Origin: Prosthecobacter sp.
GTDB lineage: Bacteria; Verrucomicrobiota; Verrucomicrobiia; Verrucomicrobiales; Verrucomicrobiaceae
DNA: 36,915 nt
NCBI RefSeq assembly: GCF_029946185.1
Contig: NZ_JAQSEA010000155.1
Span: forward strand, 1-36,915
Direction: 5' to 3'
The translations under genes and the position numbers were made by a program. The notes below the pieces were generated by a model. It was not told the DNA's origin, did not search any database, and saw only the letters and a list, made by a program, of their open reading frames with translations. Of this stretch, positions 8,700 to 17,004 are shown piece by piece. Within the stretch, counting starts at the first letter, position 1. Every line of letters starts with the position of its first letter.

Positions 8700-9370
8700 A
8701 TGCCAGCCAATCGAGTTCTCCCATCCCCACTGTCGTCCTCATCCACGGACTCGGGCGCACACGGCGCAGCATGTGGGTGGTGGGGCTGTGGCTGAAGGTT
8801 TGTGGTTATCGGGTGAAGAGCATTGGCTATCCGTCGCATCGTGTTTCGATTGCAGACGCAGTGCAGAAGCACCTTAATCCAGCACTGGAACGGCTGGAAA
8901 TTGCGGCGGATTCGCAGGTGCATTTCGTCACCCATTCGCTGGGTGGCATCGTGTTTCGTGCTTGGGCGGCGCAGCGTGACCCCGCGTTTCCGCTGGGGCG
9001 TGCGGTGCTCCTGGCACCGCCGAATCAGGGCAGCCAGATCATTGATGAACTGGGCCAGTGGCGCTGGGTGCGCTGGCTGCGAGGGCCGGTTTCAGCAGAG
9101 CTCGGCACGGATGCTGGCAGCACGCCGAACACGCTGGGTCCGCTGCCACCGGAGACGGGTGTGATCATGGGAAACAAGGATACGCTGCCGGTTTTCCGGC
9201 GTCTGCTTGGTGCCGAGTCCGATGGTGTCGTCACCATCGCCAGCTCCCATGCCGAAGGCGAGGCCGACTACACTCTGCTACCGACCAATCACGCCACCAT
9301 CATCCTCCAGCCTGCGGTTTTCCGTGCGGTGCATCGCTTCCTGCAAACCGGCAGCTTCAAAGAATCGTGA
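8696..9370 (+). CDS. Alpha/beta-hydrolase, small lipase/esterase-like
   Basis: A 224-residue alpha/beta-hydrolase without a signal peptide, so probably cytoplasmic. The strand-turn HGLGRT at 17-22 supplies the oxyanion-hole region. The nucleophile elbow is THSLGG, with Ser81 in an HSLGG setting (first Gly replaced by Thr-His, as in PGAP1/DUF676-type lipases). The likely catalytic Asp is Asp176 in ESDGVVT and His is His199 in NHATII. The pattern VTHSLGGIVFRAW followed by LLAPPNQGSQ is typical of lipase-like esterases that act on acyl esters, but the substrate is unknown. Its ATG overlaps the stop of the 31-codon frame upstream, and it converges on the pyrophosphatase gene with only six bases between the stops. 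Confidence 0.8.
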   Translation: MNASQSSSPIPTVVLIHGLGRTRRSMWVVGLWLKVCGYRVKSIGYPSHRVSIADAVQKHLNPALERLEIAADSQVHFVTHSLGGIVFRAWAAQRDPAFPLGRAVLLAPPNQGSQIIDELGQWRWVRWLRGPVSAELGTDAGSTPNTLGPLPPETGVIMGNKDTLPVFRRLLGAESDGVVTIASSHAEGEADYTLLPTNHATIILQPAVFRAVHRFLQTGSFKES

Positions 9371-9376
9371 GGCTCA

Positions 9377-11131
9377 TCAAGGCGCCGCCAGCTTCGTCAC
9401 GACGTGGCTCATATACGGGAAGAGCTGCTTCTTCCGGCTCACAACGCCTGCCATGTCATAGACATGCTCATTCGCCTGAGGGTAGTCGATGGAGTCGATG
9501 ACGCGCTGATCTCCCGCGACCAGCAGCACGCTGTGATGGCGTGTGATGTCGGTGACCATCAGACAGGCAAAGTGCAGATTGTGCTTCGTCAGCAGGGATT
9601 GCAGTGCGCCCTGAAGATCCACTTCGCGCTTCCAGAATTCGTCGAGGCCGAGTTCTTCGATCTGGGAAATGCTGATGTGCCAGCCGTTTTCTTCGAAGAC
9701 CTTGCGGTCGCTTTCCAGCGCGCGCTCAGGCGTCTGCTCGCGCAGCATGGAGCCGGCGGCGAAGAAGTCTTTGACGAACTGCGAGCTGTCGATGCCGCCG
9801 ATGCCGCTGAGCCATTTGAGGATATCCCTGTCCGTGTCTGTCGTGGTGGGGCTGGTGAGGTGCAGCGTGTCGGAGATGATGCCGGCGCAGAGGCAGATGG
9901 CCGTGGACTTGTCCGGCGCGGCATTGCGCATGCGGTACATGATGCCCACGATGGTCGAGGTGCTGCCCACGGGTTCGTTGATGAAACGAATCGGCTCCTT
10001 GGTGCGCAGATTGCCGCTGAGACGGTGGTGATCGATGACCTCGATGATTTCAGCCTCATCAGCACCAGCGACGGCCTGAGCGAATTCGTTGTGGTCCACC
10101 AGCACGAGCTTCATGCGCGGCAGGTCGAGGAGATCCGACTTGGAAAAGACGCCCAGGAGCTTCCGCGTTTCCTCATCGACCACAGGAAAGAGAGGCTGAC
10201 TGGAATGCTGCGCTGCCGGGACGATCTCACGGAGGGGGGTGCGTGAACCGAAGGAAATGAACTCGTGTGACAGCGCCTCGCCGATGGGACGCGAGAAACG
10301 CAGCAGCTGCGAGGTGCTGGCGGTGTCGTAGGGCGAATAAATGATGGCAACACCCTGCTGCGCCGCGCGTGTCAGGATGCTGGAGGCCGCTTTGAATTTG
10401 CCGGTGATGATGAGGCAGCGGGCATTCATCTCGACTGCCAGTTCGTGAATTTCCGGGCGGTCGCCCGTGATCATCACCAAAAGGTTTGTGGGAAACTGCT
10501 GGGCACGTTTGCGCGTGGTTTCCAAACTGGATGCAGCGACGACGAGCACGAAATCCTGAATCGTTTCGAGATCAGGAGCGCCGCCGCCCACGATGCCATC
10601 CAGTGCATTCACGATATTGAGCAGGCTGCTGCGGACTTCACGATTGGCCTTGTCCGTTTTTTCATTTGTCTGTGCCGGCAGAAAGAGCTGCCCGAGCTCC
10701 TGAATGGCCGGCATGCCGAGCAGGCGTCCTTCGTTATCGACGATGGGAATGCTGCGGAAATTGTGGTCCATCATCATCCGGTACACCGAGAGGAAAGTCT
10801 GGTGCGGGCTGGCGGTAAACACCTCACGCCGGCAGATGGAGGCAGCCGTGGGCCGTACATCCAGCAGCAGCTTGGGACCGGGAACACCCGCGGTTTGCAG
10901 CACCCAGTTGGTGCGCACGCTGAGTTCGCCACAGCAGGCGGCTTCGGCCTTCATCCCACGGACATCGCGCAAAAATGCCGCATAGCCGATGGCGGAACAG
11001 ATCGCATCCGTGTCGGGATTGCGATGCCCGATCACATGAATCGTGTCCGGCGAGGTGGAAGGACGCAGAGACGAGGGATTACGGCTGATCAGCGATGAAC
11101 TGTCCGTCGCGACTGTTTCAAAGGCGGCCAT
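9377..11131 (-). CDS. ppaC: CBS-domain family II inorganic pyrophosphatase (Mn-dependent, DHH family)
   Basis: A 584-residue cytoplasmic enzyme that hydrolyses pyrophosphate to phosphate. Metal-binding motifs of family II pyrophosphatases are present: GHRNPDTD at 35-42 (His36, Asp40, Asp42), VDHNE at 345-349, IDHH at 366-369 and GIISDT at 417-422, followed by a DHHA2 domain at about 450-584. Between the first motifs is a regulatory insert: a CBS repeat at about 91-150, a DRTGG-like domain at about 170-280 and a second CBS repeat at about 290-340. CBS-pyrophosphatases of this layout are controlled by adenine nucleotides and diadenosine polyphosphates (established), so pyrophosphate removal here probably follows energy charge. 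The gene lies 23 bases after leuD on the same strand and may be cotranscribed with it. Confidence 0.93.
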   Translation of the reverse strand: MAAFETVATDSSSLISRNPSSLRPSTSPDTIHVIGHRNPDTDAICSAIGYAAFLRDVRGMKAEAACCGELSVRTNWVLQTAGVPGPKLLLDVRPTAASICRREVFTASPHQTFLSVYRMMMDHNFRSIPIVDNEGRLLGMPAIQELGQLFLPAQTNEKTDKANREVRSSLLNIVNALDGIVGGGAPDLETIQDFVLVVAASSLETTRKRAQQFPTNLLVMITGDRPEIHELAVEMNARCLIITGKFKAASSILTRAAQQGVAIIYSPYDTASTSQLLRFSRPIGEALSHEFISFGSRTPLREIVPAAQHSSQPLFPVVDEETRKLLGVFSKSDLLDLPRMKLVLVDHNEFAQAVAGADEAEIIEVIDHHRLSGNLRTKEPIRFINEPVGSTSTIVGIMYRMRNAAPDKSTAICLCAGIISDTLHLTSPTTTDTDRDILKWLSGIGGIDSSQFVKDFFAAGSMLREQTPERALESDRKVFEENGWHISISQIEELGLDEFWKREVDLQGALQSLLTKHNLHFACLMVTDITRHHSVLLVAGDQRVIDSIDYPQANEHVYDMAGVVSRKKQLFPYMSHVVTKLAAP

Positions 11132-11154
11132 GCGTGAAGCGGTAGGGGACAGGC

Positions 11155-11751
11155 TCAGGCAAATCCCAGCGCCGTGATGCGGGCATGCACGGCGTCCTTG
11201 TTTTCAAGGAGTTCGGCGATCGGGTCCCACTTGCCGGTGGTCAGCGCTTCGTGCGCAGTGCCTGGCAGGGTGACGGAGAATTCCTGGTCTTCAAAGAACA
11301 CCTTGCCGGAGGCGACGTCGATGGTGACTTCGAGCTTTGGGTTGCGCTCGATCTCGTTGGCCAGCACGCGGATGTCCGCAGCGCTTGCACACACGCAGGG
11401 GATGCCCAGCGTGGTGCAGTTGCCGAAAAAGATTTCGGCGAAGCTCTCGGCGATCACGGCTCGGATGCCGAAACGATACAAAGCCTGTGGGGCGTGCTCA
11501 CGGGAGCTGCCGCAGCCGAAATTGGTGCCGGAGAGCAGGATGTTGGCGCCTTTGAAGCGTGGATCATCAAGCGGATGGCCGGTGGGCTTGTCGTCCTTGT
11601 CGAAACGCACGTCGTAGAAGGCGAATTCGCCGAGTCCGTCAAACGTCACGCATTTCATGAAGCGTGCCGGAATGATGCGGTCAGTGTCGATGTCCGAGCC
11701 AGGAACGTAAACGCCGCAGCCGGTAACTTGGGTGATTTTTGCGAGTGCCAT
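11155..11751 (-). CDS. leuD: 3-isopropylmalate dehydratase small subunit
   Basis: LeuD pairs with the iron-sulphur subunit LeuC to isomerise 2-isopropylmalate to 3-isopropylmalate in leucine synthesis. The 198-residue length is usual. The swivelling-domain motif GTNFGCGSSREHAPQAL lies at 75-91, and GSDIDTDRIIPARF near residues 18-31 is the family's N-terminal substrate region. Cytoplasmic. LeuC is not in the window, so the two subunits are unlinked here, at least within the flanks visible. The gene is co-directional with the pyrophosphatase downstream (23-base gap) and the O-antigen ligase-like gene upstream (47-base gap). Confidence 0.95.
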   Translation of the reverse strand: MALAKITQVTGCGVYVPGSDIDTDRIIPARFMKCVTFDGLGEFAFYDVRFDKDDKPTGHPLDDPRFKGANILLSGTNFGCGSSREHAPQALYRFGIRAVIAESFAEIFFGNCTTLGIPCVCASAADIRVLANEIERNPKLEVTIDVASGKVFFEDQEFSVTLPGTAHEALTTGKWDPIAELLENKDAVHARITALGFA

Positions 11752-11798
11752 GAGGGGCGAGACAGTAGCGGAATTCGGCGCGAGGGCAAATGCACATC

Positions 11799-13715
11799 TC
11801 AGCGGCCTTGCTGCTGGATCAGGGCGGTCCGTGCCTGATCGGCCTCCAGGGTGGTTTGGCGCAGGAGTTCGCGGTAGGTTTCCAGCCAGTTGGCGGTGCC
11901 TTCAGGGTTCTTGACGTGGGCCTTTCCGGCCCAGAGGTAGGCAAATTCAGCCTCCTGGTAGCGTTTGAGGCGGTGATAGTGCATGCCCAGGGCCAAGCGG
12001 GGCTCTTCGTAGAGCGGGGCGAGGGCGAGGGCCCGTTGGATGGCCTGAAACGCGGCGTCATTTTTGCCGGCGGCATCCAGGGCATCCGCCAGCGCGAGCT
12101 GGTAAAGGTAATTGTAGGGATTTAGGGCCGTCGCGCGGGTGAGTTCTTTCATCGAGGCGTCCACCGTGCGGAGGTAGGCATCTTTGGTCATGTCCTGCTT
12201 GATCGAGTCCATCAAAGCCAGTCCGTGCTGATAGGCCAGGGCGGCGTTGCGTGGGTCTATGAGCGTGGCGCGTGCGAAATGACCCAGGGCTTTCCCGGTT
12301 TCACCACGGCTGTTTTCGAGCCGTGCATAGGCGGCATAACCATCTGCCGTGCCAAAGATCGCAGCGGCACCCAGCAACGCGATGGATGCTGCCAGCATGG
12401 CAATTTTCATGAGGAAGCGCAGCCCCCAGATGCGGCGGGCTTTGAAAACTTCGCTCTCGATGCCCGGATTGGCGAGCAGGCCGAGGAGGATGGCGCCGAC
12501 GACCGCCGTGATCGGGATGTGTCCCTGAAATTCAAATGCCGCCTGCACCAGCGTGGCCAGCAGTGCGGCGATGCCGCCGAGCGTGAGCGCTAGCGCATTG
12601 CTGCTGAGCATGCCGGTGGCTGGAAATTTCTCTGTGATGAACCAGCGCAGGAAACGCAGGCCGTTCAGCAGGTGTGCCAGCAGCACCAGCAGCACCAGCG
12701 CCAGCCCCGCCCAGCCGTAATCCGCCATCGTCTGCAGGTATTCGTTGTGGGCGAAGAGCGCATCTCCCATGTAGGGCGAAGACGCCGGGTCCCGATGCGT
12801 GATGCTGCCTTCGTAAAACATGCGTGAACCCACGCCGATCCATGGAGAATCCGCGTGCTGTGCCAGCGCGGAGCGCCAGATGTTCACGCGCATGTCCTCG
12901 CCCAGCGGGCTCGTCAACTGCCGCCTGAGCATGGATTCTTCATTCACCTTGTAGATTGCGCCGCCCGCAGCGCCACCCACTAGCAGCAGGGCGATGACCA
13001 GCCATTTGAACAGCGGCCGCTTCGTGCTCCATACGACCCAGAGCGTCAGCAGCACAAACACCAAGCCACCGACGGCAAAACCCAGCATTGCCGCCCGGCT
13101 GGCTGTGAGAGCCACGCCTGCGAGCATCGATAAAATGCCAAAACCCAGCAGCAGCCGTGAGGCGATGTGAATGCGCGCAAACAGCATCACGCCTGCCGAC
13201 AGGAAGGCCGTAAAGGACAAAAACGCGGCGAGATGATTGGGGTTGTTGAAAAAGCCGCCGATGCGTCCAGGGGGGAAGGAACGCGAGAAGCCCGGCACCA
13301 AGTGGAAATCCCAGCGGCCATTGAAATTTAGCCAGCCGGCGCTGAGATTTCCCGCCACCAGCACGAGCAGCACACATAGGATGCCCAGCCGCCATTTGGA
13401 ATCACTGACGGCCGTCACGGTCAATAAATAGGCCACGAAACCCGCCAGAAGAACGGCGGCGTCCTCACGTGCATACACCTCCACGGGGGAGGCCCATGCG
13501 CGCCAGCCCACATAACCTGCCAGCATCAGAACTGTGAGCAAACACCCGTCACTTGGCTGAAAGCTCACGCGAAGCTTCCAGCGCAACACGGCCACCAAGC
13601 CTGCCAGTCCAAGCAGGAAGCACCCCGGCCAGAAGAAAAGCAATCGTGTTTCTGTGCCGAGCAATCCGGTCACAAACAGGCCGAGGAGAAAGAGAATGAG
13701 AGCGAATTTTTGCAT
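11799..13715 (-). CDS. O-antigen ligase/polymerase (Wzy_C/WaaL-type) membrane protein with C-terminal TPR repeats
   Basis: A 638-residue inner-membrane protein with about 12-13 hydrophobic segments up to residue about 450, then a soluble helical tail. The long exported loop carries the Wzy_C pattern: WIGVGSRMFYEG, then ALFAHNEYLQTMADYGWAGL, in which the His-Asn-Glu-Tyr region and the following Gly-rich helix match O-antigen ligases/polymerases. The tail (about 470-620) has TPR-like helical pairs such as GKALGHFARATLIDPRNAAL and ALADALDAAGKNDAAFQAIQ. Proteins of this type join or polymerise surface polysaccharide on the periplasmic side; whether this one is a ligase, a polymerase or a protein glycosyltransferase cannot be told. 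No other polysaccharide genes are nearby. It lies between the MurC-MurB gene and leuD on the same strand. Confidence 0.82.
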   Translation of the reverse strand: MQKFALILFLLGLFVTGLLGTETRLLFFWPGCFLLGLAGLVAVLRWKLRVSFQPSDGCLLTVLMLAGYVGWRAWASPVEVYAREDAAVLLAGFVAYLLTVTAVSDSKWRLGILCVLLVLVAGNLSAGWLNFNGRWDFHLVPGFSRSFPPGRIGGFFNNPNHLAAFLSFTAFLSAGVMLFARIHIASRLLLGFGILSMLAGVALTASRAAMLGFAVGGLVFVLLTLWVVWSTKRPLFKWLVIALLLVGGAAGGAIYKVNEESMLRRQLTSPLGEDMRVNIWRSALAQHADSPWIGVGSRMFYEGSITHRDPASSPYMGDALFAHNEYLQTMADYGWAGLALVLLVLLAHLLNGLRFLRWFITEKFPATGMLSSNALALTLGGIAALLATLVQAAFEFQGHIPITAVVGAILLGLLANPGIESEVFKARRIWGLRFLMKIAMLAASIALLGAAAIFGTADGYAAYARLENSRGETGKALGHFARATLIDPRNAALAYQHGLALMDSIKQDMTKDAYLRTVDASMKELTRATALNPYNYLYQLALADALDAAGKNDAAFQAIQRALALAPLYEEPRLALGMHYHRLKRYQEAEFAYLWAGKAHVKNPEGTANWLETYRELLRQTTLEADQARTALIQQQGR

Positions 13716-13810
13716 GCCAAAAGTCCGCCTGAAGACGGAATAAGTGGAAACTGAACACCTGTTCTCCAGAGTTGGACACTGAAAAAGCGCGCTGAGTTGT
13801 CAGAGGTTTG

Positions 13811-16114
13811 TCACAGCGGCAGCGGTTGGTCTTCGCCGATGACTTTCACTTCCATCTCCAGGGTCACGCCGCGTTCCTGCTGGGCGGACTCTTTGATCTG
13901 GGCCACGAGGTCGAGGACTTCGCGGGCCGTGGCGCCGCCTTGGTTGACGATGAAGTTGGCGTGGACATCGCTGACGATGGCTTTGCCGACGTTACGGCCT
14001 TTGAGTGCGAGATCGTCGATCAGTTTGCCAGCACCACAGATTTCCGGATTCTTGAAAGTGCAGCCGGCGCTGGCTCCGACGGGCTGGGAGGTGCGGCGTT
14101 TTTGATGGGAGGCGGCGAGCTTGGTGTCGATTTCGACCTGCGGGGCAGGGGTGCCTTTGAAAACGGCGGACACGACGTAGCGCTCTTCAAACTCGGGCAC
14201 GCTGCGGTAGTGGTGGGTGATCTCGGCCAGCTGTTTTTCTTTGACGCTTCCGTCCGTGTCGATGAAGCGGACACTGACGATTTGATCGAAGGTCTCGGAG
14301 CCCATCGCTCCGGCGTTCATGCGGATGGCCCCGCCGAGATTGCCGGGAATGCCTTCCATCCATTCAAATCCACCGAGTCCTGCATTGCGGGCTGCGCTGG
14401 CGATTTTCTTGAGCCGTGCTCCGGCTCCCGCGGTGATCAGATCGCCATCCACCGTCACATTTTCGAAATCGCCTTTGGTGTGAATCACCGCACCACGGAT
14501 GCCGCCGTCTTTGACCAGCAGATTGGAACCGCGACCGATGACGCGAATCGGAATCGATGCCGAGCGCAGGTAGCGCACGACTTTAGCGAAGGAGGCTTCA
14601 TTGCGCGGCTCGATCCAGTACTGCGCGGGGCCGCCGATGAGCCAGGTCGTGTGGCGGGACATGGGCTCATACAGCCGCGCCACGCCGCCGCCGTTGGCAT
14701 CAAGGATGCCGCAGAGTTTTTCGAGCACGGGCAGGTCGCGCGCGATGCAGCGGCCGACCTCGTGCACGTTGCCTGCGCCGAGCGTGATGAGAAGATCGCC
14801 GGGGCGGAGCGCATTGCCCACCTTGTCGCGGGCAATCGGCATCGTGGGCGTGCTGCCGGTTTTGGTGTGATCGTTTTGCAGCTTCACCTCTTCGAGGATC
14901 GTTTCGCCACTGACGCCGGGCAGTGGCTTTTCGCTCGCCGGATACACATCGGTCACGAACAGCTCCTCCACGTCGCCAAAGCTCGCGCCAAACTCCTTCT
15001 TCAAAAGCTGCGTGCGGCTGTAGCGATGTGGCTGGAAGAGGCAGACGATGCGTTTCGCGTTCAGGCCTTTCGCCGTGGCGAGTGTTGCGGCGATTTCGCT
15101 CGGGTGATGGCCGTAATCGTCCACCACAGTGAAGCGCTCGCCACTGTGGCGGATTTCAAACCGGCGTTTCGCGCCCCGAAACGTACGCAGCGCATGCTGG
15201 ATGGCCTCAAATGTGACGCCGCAGCGGGTGGCGAGAGCGATGGCAGCGAGCGCGTTGCTGACATTGTGCTTGCCTGGAATGCCGAGTGTGGCGGTGCCGA
15301 GCAACTGGCCCTTTTGATACACCTCGAACTCGGAATGATCCGGCTTCATCGAGAGGATGTTCGCCGAGAAATCGTGGTCACGGCTCCAGCCATAACTCAC
15401 GCCTTGGGGCCCGGCGCAGACTTCGCTGGCCACCGGGTCTTCGGCGCAATACACCCAGTGGGTGCGGGTCTGGCTGAGTACCTGGCGGAACACGGCCTTG
15501 ATGGCTTCGATGCCGTCATAGAAATCCAGATGCTCGGGCTCGATGTTCAGCACGATGGCGTGCTCAGGGTGGAAATTCACCAGTGTGCCGTCGCTTTCAT
15601 CGCCTTCGGCCACAAACAGTTCGCCCTCGGTATCCCAGTGCGCGTTGGAGCCCAGGATCGGAATTTCTGCGCCGACATAGTGGCTCGGCTTGAGGCCGCC
15701 CTGCCGCAGCACGTGCGCGGCGAGCGCAGAAGTCGTGGTCTTGCCATGTGTGCCGCAGACGACCACTCCCTTTTTGTTCGCCATCACGGCAGCGAGCGCT
15801 TCTGCACGGCGGACGAGTGGGATGCCCTGCTTGAAGGCGGCTTCATAGGCCACGTTGCCCGGCTTGATGGCGCTGGAGTAGATGACCATGTCGCAGTCCT
15901 CGACCTCTTTTTCGGTGTGGCCGTGGAAGAACTGGAGGCCGAGCTTTTGCAGGCGCTCTGTCTCCAGGGTCGTCGCCTTGTCCGAACCGCTGACCTTGTG
16001 CCCCAGGCCCAGCAGCAGCAGCGCCAGCCCGCTCATTCCCGACCCTGCGACCCCGATAAGGTCGATGCGCATGGGGTGACGGCTTTCTTTGAGGAGGCTG
16101 AGGACGGCGTTCAT
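13811..16114 (-). CDS. murC-murB: Bifunctional MurC-MurB: UDP-N-acetylmuramate--L-alanine ligase fused to UDP-N-acetylenolpyruvoylglucosamine reductase
   Basis: A 767-residue fusion covering two neighbouring steps of cytoplasmic peptidoglycan precursor synthesis. MurC is residues about 15-455: Rossmann-like GVAGSGMSGLA at 21-31, the ATP P-loop GTHGKTTT at 121-128, the NIEPEHLDFYD region and a C-terminal Mur ligase domain with DDYGHHPSEI. MurB is residues about 465-767: an FAD-binding stretch around RVIGRGSNLLVKDGG, then EWMEGIPGNLGGAIRMNAGA, and the catalytic loop SAGCTFKNPE. At residue 685 Cys occupies the position of the proton-donating Ser of the Escherichia coli enzyme. MurB makes UDP-MurNAc and MurC adds L-alanine, so the fusion reverses pathway order along the chain. 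It is not in a dcw cluster here. Confidence 0.95.
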   Translation of the reverse strand: MNAVLSLLKESRHPMRIDLIGVAGSGMSGLALLLLGLGHKVSGSDKATTLETERLQKLGLQFFHGHTEKEVEDCDMVIYSSAIKPGNVAYEAAFKQGIPLVRRAEALAAVMANKKGVVVCGTHGKTTTSALAAHVLRQGGLKPSHYVGAEIPILGSNAHWDTEGELFVAEGDESDGTLVNFHPEHAIVLNIEPEHLDFYDGIEAIKAVFRQVLSQTRTHWVYCAEDPVASEVCAGPQGVSYGWSRDHDFSANILSMKPDHSEFEVYQKGQLLGTATLGIPGKHNVSNALAAIALATRCGVTFEAIQHALRTFRGAKRRFEIRHSGERFTVVDDYGHHPSEIAATLATAKGLNAKRIVCLFQPHRYSRTQLLKKEFGASFGDVEELFVTDVYPASEKPLPGVSGETILEEVKLQNDHTKTGSTPTMPIARDKVGNALRPGDLLITLGAGNVHEVGRCIARDLPVLEKLCGILDANGGGVARLYEPMSRHTTWLIGGPAQYWIEPRNEASFAKVVRYLRSASIPIRVIGRGSNLLVKDGGIRGAVIHTKGDFENVTVDGDLITAGAGARLKKIASAARNAGLGGFEWMEGIPGNLGGAIRMNAGAMGSETFDQIVSVRFIDTDGSVKEKQLAEITHHYRSVPEFEERYVVSAVFKGTPAPQVEIDTKLAASHQKRRTSQPVGASAGCTFKNPEICGAGKLIDDLALKGRNVGKAIVSDVHANFIVNQGGATAREVLDLVAQIKESAQQERGVTLEMEVKVIGEDQPLPL

Positions 16115-16259
16115 GTGAGGGCACGGAAGCTAGGCCGTGATTCGCAGCGGGGCAAGAATGGGACTTCCCTAAGCCTGAAATCCTGGTCGATATTTGTCAT
16201 CGCCTCCACGAGCGGGGTCTGCTCAGATGGTGACGGGTTTGAAAAAAACATTCCCAATC

Positions 16260-16994
16260 ATGAAACCAGACATCCAAATCATTCCGAAACTTTGGGCCAC
16301 CATCCCGGAGGCCATCCGCAACCGGGTGGGGCGTGAGGCAGGGACACAGCGTGCGATCTATGAAGAAGAGCACCTGCTCATCATTCTCCATCAGCTTCCC
16401 GGACCCGATGATGTCGAACGGCGGCCCGCGTTGTTTTGGCGATTGCCAGACGGGACGTGGAAATCCAGTCCGGAAAACGGTGGCAGTCTCGCGCTGCAAA
16501 ACCATCTGACAGCCTACGCGGCGCGGCTGGATGAACTCGACAAGGCGGAGCACGCCGCACAAACCGCCGTCGAGTATCACAAGGTGCTGGAAGCCATCGC
16601 CCCGGTGCTCCGCAGCTCGCGCAGCATGCATCGCGCCATGCAGCAGGCCCGCGAGTTCGTCAAAGCGGACCGCGATGTGATCAATCTGCGAGATCAGGCG
16701 GCGAGTGTGGAGCGTACCGCTGATCTGCTGCTGCAAGACGCTCAGTTTGGACTGAACTTCACCGTGGCGAAACAGGCCGAGGCGCAGGCGCAAAGCGCGA
16801 AGATCATGGCGAACACCTCGCACCGCCTAAATGTGATGGCAGCGCTGTTCCTGCCGCTCACGGCGCTCACCGGTCTGTTCAGCATGTATGTGCGGGCGGA
16901 TATCGCCGACACACCGACGAACTTTTGGCTGATCGGAACCGCAGGCGTGGTCATCGGTCTGGTGATGAGTTCGCTTGTGGTTGCTAAGCGATAG
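16260..16994 (+). CDS. CorA-like membrane protein lacking the GMN signature
   Basis: The frame from 16260 gives 244 residues; starts at 16227 and 16194 are also open and cannot be excluded. The layout is that of the CorA magnesium-channel superfamily: a soluble N-terminal domain, a long charged helical stalk rich in Ala, Glu and Gln, and two closely spaced hydrophobic helices at the C-terminus (LNVMAALFLPLTALTGLFS and FWLIGTAGVVIGLVMSSLVV). CorA channels have Gly-Met-Asn at the end of the first helix; here the equivalent reads TGLFSMYVR, so the selectivity motif is absent. The N-terminal domain is also short compared with CorA (usually over 300 residues in total). Ion transport is therefore uncertain. 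It converges on the pectate-lyase-like gene. Confidence 0.7.
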   Translation: MKPDIQIIPKLWATIPEAIRNRVGREAGTQRAIYEEEHLLIILHQLPGPDDVERRPALFWRLPDGTWKSSPENGGSLALQNHLTAYAARLDELDKAEHAAQTAVEYHKVLEAIAPVLRSSRSMHRAMQQAREFVKADRDVINLRDQAASVERTADLLLQDAQFGLNFTVAKQAEAQAQSAKIMANTSHRLNVMAALFLPLTALTGLFSMYVRADIADTPTNFWLIGTAGVVIGLVMSSLVVAKR

Positions 16995-17004
16995 GCGGCG
17001 CCTA
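16992..17004. terminator. Inverted repeat spanning two convergent stop codons
   Basis: TAGGC-GGC-GCCTA is a perfect five-base inverted repeat holding the TAG stop of the CorA-like gene (16992-16994) and the stop of the pectate-lyase-like gene on the other strand (17002-17004). It may act as a weak bidirectional terminator; there is no T-run. Confidence 0.3.

Noticed and set aside
11155-11751. A leucine biosynthesis operon.
   Set aside because: Only leuD is present; no leuA, leuB or leuC lies in the window, so no operon can be claimed.
13808-16336. An 842-codon plus-strand open frame opposite the MurC-MurB fusion.
   Set aside because: The minus-strand frame carries complete MurC and MurB motifs. 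The plus-strand frame has no recognisable motif.
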